DNA from: Saccharospirillum sp035704555
Lineage (GTDB): Bacteria > Pseudomonadota > Gammaproteobacteria > Pseudomonadales > Natronospirillaceae
NCBI GenBank assembly: GCA_035704555.1
Contig: DASSWT010000058.1
Span: forward strand, 1 to 64,000
Length of the DNA: 64,000 nt
Reading direction: 5' to 3'
Part shown: positions 58,665-64,000 of the stretch, in pieces
Layout: every line of letters starts with the position of its first letter
Numbering within the stretch: position 1 is the first letter of the stretch
The notes under the pieces: model-generated
The model's database searches: none
What the model was told of the DNA's origin: nothing
Seen by the model: only the letters and a program-made list of their open reading frames with translations
Program-made: the position numbers and the translations under genes

Positions 58665-59848
58665 ATCCGTTAATGGCCCGGCTGATGCCCTACCCATTCG
58701 AAAAACTCAAGCACCTGACCGCCGACATCACCCCGGCCGACCTGCCTGAAGTCGCCTGGTCCATCGGTGAACCCAAGCACGCGGCACCGGATTTTCTGAG
58801 CACCACGTTGAATCAGAACCTGATCGGATTTTCCCAGTACCCGGCGACCAACGGTCTACCCGCACTGCGTGAAACCATCGCCCAGTGGTGCCAGCGCCGG
58901 TTTCAACTGCCCGCGGGCAGCCTGACCGCCGAGCGGCATGTCTTGCCGGTTACCGGCACTCGCGAAGCGCTGTTTTCAATCGTACAGGCGCTGTTTGATG
59001 CCGAATCGAGCAAGCGCGAAGTCTGGATGCCCAACCCTTTCTACCAGATCTATGAAGGCGCCACCTTTCTGGCCGGCGGCGAACCACGCTACCTGCCCTG
59101 CCTGGCAGAGAACGGCTATCTGCCCGATTTCGACGCCCTGACCGACGCCGACTGGGACAACTGCCAGATGCTGTTTCTGTGCACCCCGGGCAACCCTTCT
59201 GGTCAGCCCTTGTCACTGGAGCAGCTGCAAAAACTGATCCGCAAAGCCATCGCCCACGATGTGCTGCTGATCAGCGATGAATGCTACAGCGAACTCTACC
59301 GGGATGAGGCGAACCCGCCGCCAGGGCTGCTGCAGGCAGCTGCGGCCATGGGCCATACCGATTACGCCAACTGCCTGGTGTTTCACAGCCTGAGCAAGCG
59401 CAGCAACCTGCCTGGCCTGCGCAGCGGTTTCGTCGCCGGCGACGCCAGCCTGATCGCCGAATTTTTACGCTACCGCACCTACCATGGCTGCGCCATGCCA
59501 TTGCCGCACCAGCATGTATCCATCGCCGCCTGGCAGGATGAAACCCACGTCGCCGCCAACCGAGCACTGTACAACCAGAAATACCAGGCCGTGCACGACA
59601 TCCTGTCGGACAAAATGCCGGTGCGCATCCCGGATGCCAGTTTCTATCTCTGGCCCAACCTGGAACGGGACGACACCCAGGTTGCCTGTGAGTGGCTGGA
59701 AAAAGCCAACATCCGGGTTTTGCCGGGCCAGTATCTGTGCCGCACCATTAACGGCGTAACACCGGGCTATGGTCACGTACGCATAGCGCTGGTGGCAGAA
59801 CTGGAAGCCTGCATAGACGCCGCCGAACGCCTGCGCCGCCTGCTCTGA
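58661..59848 (+). CDS. dapC: N-succinyldiaminopimelate aminotransferase
   Basis: A 395-aa fold-type I PLP enzyme. The Schiff-base lysine lies in FHSLSKRSNLPGLRSGFVAG (near 245), FLCTPGNPSGQPLSLEQL (near 170) is the family block, and DECYSELYRDEANPPPG near 206. It sits in the glnD-dapC-arsC-like-dapD order known from Pseudomonas, which supports the DapC role over a general aminotransferase. It overlaps glnD by 4 bp. Confidence 0.92.
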   Translation: MNPLMARLMPYPFEKLKHLTADITPADLPEVAWSIGEPKHAAPDFLSTTLNQNLIGFSQYPATNGLPALRETIAQWCQRRFQLPAGSLTAERHVLPVTGTREALFSIVQALFDAESSKREVWMPNPFYQIYEGATFLAGGEPRYLPCLAENGYLPDFDALTDADWDNCQMLFLCTPGNPSGQPLSLEQLQKLIRKAIAHDVLLISDECYSELYRDEANPPPGLLQAAAAMGHTDYANCLVFHSLSKRSNLPGLRSGFVAGDASLIAEFLRYRTYHGCAMPLPHQHVSIAAWQDETHVAANRALYNQKYQAVHDILSDKMPVRIPDASFYLWPNLERDDTQVACEWLEKANIRVLPGQYLCRTINGVTPGYGHVRIALVAELEACIDAAERLRRLL

Positions 59849-59905
59849 ACAGCAGGCCTGACTCTTTGTAAGACACGCTGTGCAAGATAAGGAAAACTGA
59901 CCGCC

Positions 59906-60259
59906 ATGATCCGTATCTACGGCATTCGCAATTGCGACACCATTAAAAAGACGCTGGCCTGGTTCGCCGACCAGCAGGTCGAGATCGAGTTTATCGACTA
60001 CAAGAAAACACCGCCGGATGAAGCGCTGCTGCGCAGCTGGCTGACGCAGCTCGACTGGGAACAACTGGTCAACAAGCGCGGCACAACCTGGCGCAAACTA
60101 CCGCAGGAGCTGCGTGACAACATGACCGAAGCCGGCGCAATTGAGCAGATGATCGCCAACCCGTCGCTGATCAAACGCCCCCTGGTTGACCATAACGGCA
60201 CCCTGAGCGTTGGCTTCGATGAACCGCATTTTAAGCAACTGGTGGCTCAGGCTCGCTGA
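59906..60259 (+). CDS. ArsC-family protein (YffB/Spx-like)
   Basis: A 117-aa thioredoxin-fold protein with a single Cys in IYGIRNCDTIKKTLAWF (Cys11). It matches the ArsC/Spx-related YffB group, likely GSH- or thiol-dependent reductases of unknown substrate. The motif lacks the CxxC of Spx. It stands between dapC and dapD in this and related genomes, but no lysine role is known. A GGAAAA ribosome site lies upstream. Confidence 0.88.
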   Translation: MIRIYGIRNCDTIKKTLAWFADQQVEIEFIDYKKTPPDEALLRSWLTQLDWEQLVNKRGTTWRKLPQELRDNMTEAGAIEQMIANPSLIKRPLVDHNGTLSVGFDEPHFKQLVAQAR

Positions 60260-60300
60260 ACCTGCTTTTAACCCATTAAACGACACCGAGAGGACATCCC

Positions 60301-61332
60301 ATGAGCTATTTTGCAGTGGCAATCGGCACCGCCACCCGAAACAAAGACGGCAAGATCATCGAAGCCTGGTACCCGCAGCCGATTCTCAACCCGTCGGACG
60401 ATCTAGTCACCACACTGAGCCAGGTTGCCAAACTCAACGGCGGCAACGAAGCCCTGGTGATTGAAAACACCCAAATGAGCAAACTGTCGGATTGCTTCAA
60501 CAAGGCCGGCCACAGCGAAAGCGCCCAGTTCTGTCGCGCCGCCGAAAGCAGCCATCAGACCATCGTACTGACCGTGCTGGAAACCGATGCCGCGCCTGCC
60601 TCCGTTGCCGAAGGCTATCTGAAGCTGCACCTGCTGTCGCACCGCCTGGTCAAGCCCCACGGCTGCTCACTCGATGGCCTGTTCGGCCTGCTGCACAACA
60701 TCGCCTGGACCAACGAAGGCCCGATCGATCTGCCAGAACTGGCCGACCGCCAAATGGAAGCCCGCCTCGCCGGCCGCGTTCTCGATGTCCAGTGCGTCGA
60801 CAAATTCCCGAAAATGACCAACTATGTGGTGCCCAAAGGCATTCGTATTGCCGATACCAGCCGGGTGCGGCTTGGTGCGCATGTGGGTGAAGGCACGACC
60901 GTCATGCACGAAGGTTTTGTGAACTTCAACGCCGGAACCGAAGCGGTATCCATGGTTGAAGGACGCATCACCGCCGGTGTTATGGTCGGCGACGGCTCTG
61001 ACGTCGGCGGCGGATCGTCGATCATGGGCACCCTGTCAGGCGGCGGTAAGGTCGTGATTTCACTGGGCAAGAACTGCCTGCTCGGGGCGAACTCCGGCAT
61101 CGGTATCCCGCTGGGTGATCGTTGCACTGTCGAGGCTGGCCTGTACGTCACCGCTGGCACTAAGGTGGCCATGCTCGACAATAAAAAACAGCTGGTCAAA
61201 ACGGTTAAGGCACGGGAACTGGCGGGTCAGTCGGATTTGCTGTTCTGGCGTAATGCCGAGACTGGGCGAGTGGAATGCTTGTCGAACAAGTCAGCGATTG
61301 AATTGAACAGCGAGTTGCACAGCAATAACTGA
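60301..61332 (+). CDS. dapD: 2,3,4,5-tetrahydropyridine-2,6-dicarboxylate N-succinyltransferase
   Basis: A 343-aa beta-helix enzyme of lysine and diaminopimelate synthesis. The length and the N-terminal domain match the long (Pseudomonas-type) DapD, not the 274-aa E. coli form. Hexapeptide repeats occur from residue 180 on (VRLGAHVGEGTTVMHEGFVN, then VVISLGKNCLLGANSGIGIP). An AGAGGA ribosome site lies 6 bp upstream. It is followed at 28 bp by palindromic element copy 5. Confidence 0.96.
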   Translation: MSYFAVAIGTATRNKDGKIIEAWYPQPILNPSDDLVTTLSQVAKLNGGNEALVIENTQMSKLSDCFNKAGHSESAQFCRAAESSHQTIVLTVLETDAAPASVAEGYLKLHLLSHRLVKPHGCSLDGLFGLLHNIAWTNEGPIDLPELADRQMEARLAGRVLDVQCVDKFPKMTNYVVPKGIRIADTSRVRLGAHVGEGTTVMHEGFVNFNAGTEAVSMVEGRITAGVMVGDGSDVGGGSSIMGTLSGGGKVVISLGKNCLLGANSGIGIPLGDRCTVEAGLYVTAGTKVAMLDNKKQLVKTVKARELAGQSDLLFWRNAETGRVECLSNKSAIELNSELHSNN

Positions 61333-61360
61333 GTTAGATGTTTAGAGGCTCGCAACCAAG

Positions 61361-61486
61361 CGAGTACCAGGTGCCGGGTATGCCTATCCGGGGGAGTCTG
61401 AAGCATGGATGCTTCAGTCTAGGCCCCATGGACGGGTTCACGCCGACCCCGGAGAGGCATACCCGGTATCTGGTACGTACTCATGG
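61361..61486 (+). repeat. long palindromic intergenic element, copy 5
   Basis: Arms TACCAGGTGCCGGGTATGCC.. and ..GGCATACCCGGTATCTGGTA pair in 26 of 29 positions; a short GAGTAC/GTACTC pair lies outside. The centre holds AGTCTGAAGCAT-GG-ATGCTTCAG, the same hairpin as the other copies with paired changes, then TCTAGGCCCCATGGACGGG and CACGCCGA. The outer TCAAGTTTCGG arms are lost. It has the same orientation as copy 1 and lies between the convergent dapD and deoR-type genes. Confidence 0.8.
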
Positions 61487-61507
61487 CTACAAGGGAAACC
61501 CTAAGAG

Positions 61508-62296
61508 TTAGTCGCAGACGAACAATCGCACCTGGTGCTCAGTGAGTAGATTCTGGAAAACTCTGGGGGGTGGGCTGTCGGTATAGAACGCATCGGCCTG
61601 GGCAATGCTGCCCAGTCGAACCATGGCCTGGCGGCCAAACTTGCTGTGATCGGCGGCCAGTAACACCTGGCGGCTGTGTTCAATAATGGTTTGGGCGACG
61701 CGGACTTCCCGGTAATCGTAATCCAGCAGGGAGCCATCGTCATCGATACCACTGATGCCGATGATGCCGTAATCGAGCTTGAACTGGCGAATAAAATCCA
61801 GTGTTGACTCCCCCACAATGCCGCCATCGCGGGCACGCACCTCACCACTGGCGACAATCACCCGAAAGTCTTCCTTGCCGCTCATCAGCGTAGCCACATG
61901 CAAATTGTTGGTCACAATCTGCAACCCTTTGTGCTGCATCAGGGCATGGGCAATGGTCTCGGTGGTGGTACCGATGTTGATGAATAGACTGGCGTGATCG
62001 GGGATCTGGTCTGCCAGTGTTCTGGCGATGCGCTCCTTGGCCGCCTGGTTCAGAATCTGCCGGTCGAAATACGGCAGATTCTCCGTCGAATTAACCGGAC
62101 TGGCCCCGCCGTGAAACCGCACGATCAGACCGCTGTCTTCCAGCAAGGTCAGGTCGCGGCGAATGGTTTGGGGCGTGACGCCAAAGTCCTCAACCAGATC
62201 GTCGATGGTGGCATGACCGTCTTTCTCGACGCGCCGCACAATAGCCGTCTGCCTCGGATTCAGAGGCTTGTCTGTTCGGATGTCACGTAGCGTCAT
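61508..62296 (-). CDS. DeoR/GlpR-family transcriptional regulator
   Basis: A 262-aa repressor. The N-terminal helix-turn-helix is IDDLVEDFGVTPQTIRRDL (near 31-49) followed by LIVRFHGGA; the C-terminal DeoRC sugar-phosphate sensor has INIGTTTETIAHAL and IVGESTLDFIRQFKLDYGI. It resembles GlpR (glycerol-3-phosphate). No glp gene is near, so its target is unknown. It starts 6 bp after the coiled-coil gene and is probably in one transcript with it. Confidence 0.88.
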   Translation of the reverse strand: MTLRDIRTDKPLNPRQTAIVRRVEKDGHATIDDLVEDFGVTPQTIRRDLTLLEDSGLIVRFHGGASPVNSTENLPYFDRQILNQAAKERIARTLADQIPDHASLFINIGTTTETIAHALMQHKGLQIVTNNLHVATLMSGKEDFRVIVASGEVRARDGGIVGESTLDFIRQFKLDYGIIGISGIDDDGSLLDYDYREVRVAQTIIEHSRQVLLAADHSKFGRQAMVRLGSIAQADAFYTDSPPPRVFQNLLTEHQVRLFVCD

Positions 62297-62302
62297 GCGG
62301 GC

Positions 62303-63196
62303 TTATTGCACTCCCCCGGTTGCGGCCAACCGCTCTTCCAGCGCATCCACCCGCTCGCTGACGGCTACCAGGCGACGATTCGCCTCCAGCCTGCCGGCAT
62401 CAATGGACCGCAGCACATCGTTCAGTTCGGCGACCTCTTCTTCAAGCACCTGCTGATTCATGGTTACCGTGCCCTGCTCCACCAGCAGGTTCTCCTGCGT
62501 CAGCGTCAGCCTCAACAGACGCTCTTCCAGCGTGGCCGGGTTCAGACCTTCCAGGCTAGCCTGGAGCTCAGCAATCGTTTCTGAGGTCTGGCTCAATTCA
62601 GACTGCAGGCTCGACAGCGTTTCGGACTGAGCCTCGATAGTGGCCGCCTGTTCTTCGACCCGGGTGGTAAGAGACGCAACCGCCTGCTGGCGAGCGTCAA
62701 TCTGCTCCTGCACATCATTCTGGATCTGGGCGATAGACTGCTGGTTGGTTTCTATCCACTCCCGGTTACGCTCATTGGCCACAGCCCAGAGTTTGCGAAT
62801 TTCGCTCATCTGCATGTCGGTTTCGGCCTTGATGGCACGGAACTGATTGTTAATGGCCGTCTCGTTCATCACCACCGACTCATCGGTTTCGGTCATCGAG
62901 CGCTGAACCGACACAATACGGTCATCTGCCAGTTGCAGGCGCTCGTCAAACATGGCCAAACTCTGCTGCTGGCTGTAAACCATCAAACCCAGGCCGGCAC
63001 TTACGCCAAACAGCACCAGAACCAGCACCCACAACAGGGTCGGGCCAGAGCCGCCCCGTGTCGTTGGCTCGGAACGCCGCGGGGACGCTGCGTTGCGTGG
63101 TGTGGACGAAGGCGTCGTCGTTGGCTTGCGACCGCGGATCTGGTCCCGGTCCGGAACCATTTTGGGCAGATCACCACCCGGCTTTGAATCCGACAT
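62303..63196 (-). CDS. unrecognised single-pass protein with periplasmic coiled coil
   Basis: A 297-aa protein. Residues 1-50 are a Pro/Ser/Thr/Arg-rich cytoplasmic part; residues 53-73 form one membrane helix (LLWVLVLVLFGVSAGLG); the rest is heptad-rich, Gln/Glu-rich and nearly free of Cys, predicted as a long coiled coil in the periplasm. It has no catalytic motif I recognise. It is read before a DeoR-type regulator and divergent from sodB. It could be a structural or scaffold protein at the wall. Function unknown. Confidence 0.75.
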   Translation of the reverse strand: MSDSKPGGDLPKMVPDRDQIRGRKPTTTPSSTPRNAASPRRSEPTTRGGSGPTLLWVLVLVLFGVSAGLGLMVYSQQQSLAMFDERLQLADDRIVSVQRSMTETDESVVMNETAINNQFRAIKAETDMQMSEIRKLWAVANERNREWIETNQQSIAQIQNDVQEQIDARQQAVASLTTRVEEQAATIEAQSETLSSLQSELSQTSETIAELQASLEGLNPATLEERLLRLTLTQENLLVEQGTVTMNQQVLEEEVAELNDVLRSIDAGRLEANRRLVAVSERVDALEERLAATGGVQ

Positions 63197-63229
63197 TGAA
63201 ACAACCTGTTCGGTAAATTAGGTAGGGTC

Positions 63230-63257
63230 ATTATAGGGACAGCCCCCCGATGAACAA
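63230..63257 (-). promoter_or_regulatory. promoter of the coiled-coil/deoR pair
   Basis: A perfect TATAAT (63230-63235, minus strand) is preceded at 16 bp by TTGTTC (63252-63257). It lies about 35 bp before the start codon of the coiled-coil gene. Confidence 0.6.
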
Positions 63258-63309
63258 GAGAGGCTCGGTAATTGTGTCCAATCGCATTAAAATAGCCGTC
63301 AAGGCACAC

Positions 63310-63338
63310 TTGAAACCGGCCCCGACCGACCAGATAGT
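63310..63338 (+). promoter_or_regulatory. sodB promoter
   Basis: TTGAAA (63310-63315) and GATAGT (63333-63338) are 17 bp apart, with five and four matches to consensus, giving a start about 50 bp before the sodB ATG. No clear Fur box was recognised. Confidence 0.55.
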
Positions 63339-63395
63339 ACAGACACGAGTGAAAACGTGCTAATACACCCATCAATAAGACAGAGGGAGAACACC

Positions 63396-63977
63396 ATGGC
63401 TTTTGAACTGCCAGAACTGCCATACGCGATCAACGCGCTGGAACCCCACATTTCTCAGGAAACGCTGGAATACCACCACGGCAAACACCACAACACCTAC
63501 GTGACCAAGCTGAACGGCCTGATTCCGGGTACCGAGTTTGAAGGCAAAAGCCTGGAAGACATCATCAAATCCTCTTCCGGTGGCGTGTTCAACAACTCCG
63601 CTCAGATCTGGAACCACACCTTTTACTGGCACAGCCTGAGCCCGAACGGCGGTGGCACACCAACCGGCGCCCTGGGCGACGCGATCAACGCCAAATGGGG
63701 TTCTTTTGAAGCCTTCCAGAAGGAATTCGACGAGAAAGCCGTCAACAACTTTGGTTCCAGCTGGACCTGGCTGGTCAAGAACAACGATGGCTCTCTGGAA
63801 ATCGTCAACACCAGCAACGCCGGCACCCCCATCACCGAAGGTCAGACGCCGATCATCACCGTCGACCTGTGGGAACATGCCTACTACATCGACTACCGCA
63901 ACCTGCGTCCCAAGTATCTGGAAGCATTCTGGAAACTGGCAAACTGGGACTTCGCGGCCGAGAACTTCGCCAAATAA
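63396..63977 (+). CDS. sodB: superoxide dismutase (Fe)
   Basis: A 193-aa cytoplasmic superoxide dismutase. Metal ligands are His in LEYHHGKHHNTYV (near 27), His in WNHTFYWH (near 74), and Asp and His in VDLWEHAYYIDY (near 157-161). The Gln in NNSAQIWNHTFYW is the position that marks the iron type. The ATG before AFELPELPYAINALEPHIS was taken because GAGGGAG lies 6-12 bp upstream. Confidence 0.96.
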   Translation: MAFELPELPYAINALEPHISQETLEYHHGKHHNTYVTKLNGLIPGTEFEGKSLEDIIKSSSGGVFNNSAQIWNHTFYWHSLSPNGGGTPTGALGDAINAKWGSFEAFQKEFDEKAVNNFGSSWTWLVKNNDGSLEIVNTSNAGTPITEGQTPIITVDLWEHAYYIDYRNLRPKYLEAFWKLANWDFAAENFAK

Positions 63978-64000
63978 GGCGAGCTCAATCGCACAGTAAT

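Noticed and set aside
57153..58697. A 514-residue frame antisense to glnD
   Set aside because: Long antisense frames are common in GC-rich genes; glnD is complete and coherent on the plus strand.

Overview
The window looks like chromosomal DNA of a marine or halophilic gammaproteobacterium in the broad Oceanospirillales/Pseudomonas-like group. This rests on gene order (rpsB-tsf-pyrH-frr-uppS-cdsA-dxr-rseP-bamA-ompH-lpxD-fabZ-lpxA-lpxB-rnhB-dnaE-accA, then pyrG-eno-ftsB-ispD-ispF-truD-pcm-nlpD-rpoS, fdxA-mutS-pncC-recA-recX, alaS-lysC-csrA) and on sodium-linked transport genes (an oxaloacetate decarboxylase Na+ pump and a TRAP transporter). A Saccharospirillum-like genus is a guess. I see no prophage, insertion sequence, integron or CRISPR array.

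Layout. 1-840: a minus-strand tRNA-Asp/tRNA-Val array with decayed copies and a strong promoter. 846-6991: an apparent seven-gene minus-strand operon. It encodes a ZorA/ZorB-like (MotA/MotB-type) ion-driven stator pair and an unrecognised cysteine-rich protein, followed by a TatT lipoprotein and a complete TRAP transporter (binding protein, DctQ, DctM). 7078-10369: oadGAB. 10704-12248: dusC, two tRNA-Arg genes and one tRNA-Ser. 12355-19304: csrA, lysC, alaS, recX, recA, pncC. 19374-22443: mutS and fdxA on the plus strand. 22695-32341: rpoS, nlpD, a DUF368/PopT-type lipid carrier transporter, pcm, truD, ispF, ispD, ftsB, eno, pyrG. 32769-54758: tilS, a GNAT acetyltransferase, accA, dnaE, rnhB and the large envelope/translation cluster up to rpsB. 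55110-61332: map, glnD, dapC, an ArsC-like gene and dapD on the plus strand. 61508-63977: a DeoR regulator, a coiled-coil membrane protein and sodB.

Most of the genome segment is housekeeping: information processing (dnaE, mutS, recA, tRNA modification), isoprenoid and lipid carrier synthesis (ispD, ispF, dxr, uppS, popT), outer-membrane biogenesis (lpxD/A/B, fabZ, bamA, skp, rseP), and lysine/nitrogen metabolism (lysC, dapC, dapD, glnD).

Two things stand out. First, the 846-6991 operon places a stator-type motor and a Cys-rich protein of unknown function upstream of a TatT-type TRAP transporter; the binding protein lacks the arginine that normally holds a carboxylate. Second, five intergenic copies of a long imperfect palindrome (about 125-250 bp, ERIC-like in architecture) lie next to stop codons at 22496, 32520, 35955, 39752 and 61361. 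Paired base changes preserve their stems. Smaller oddities are the absence of surE and kdsA from their usual places and a popT-like gene between pcm and nlpD.
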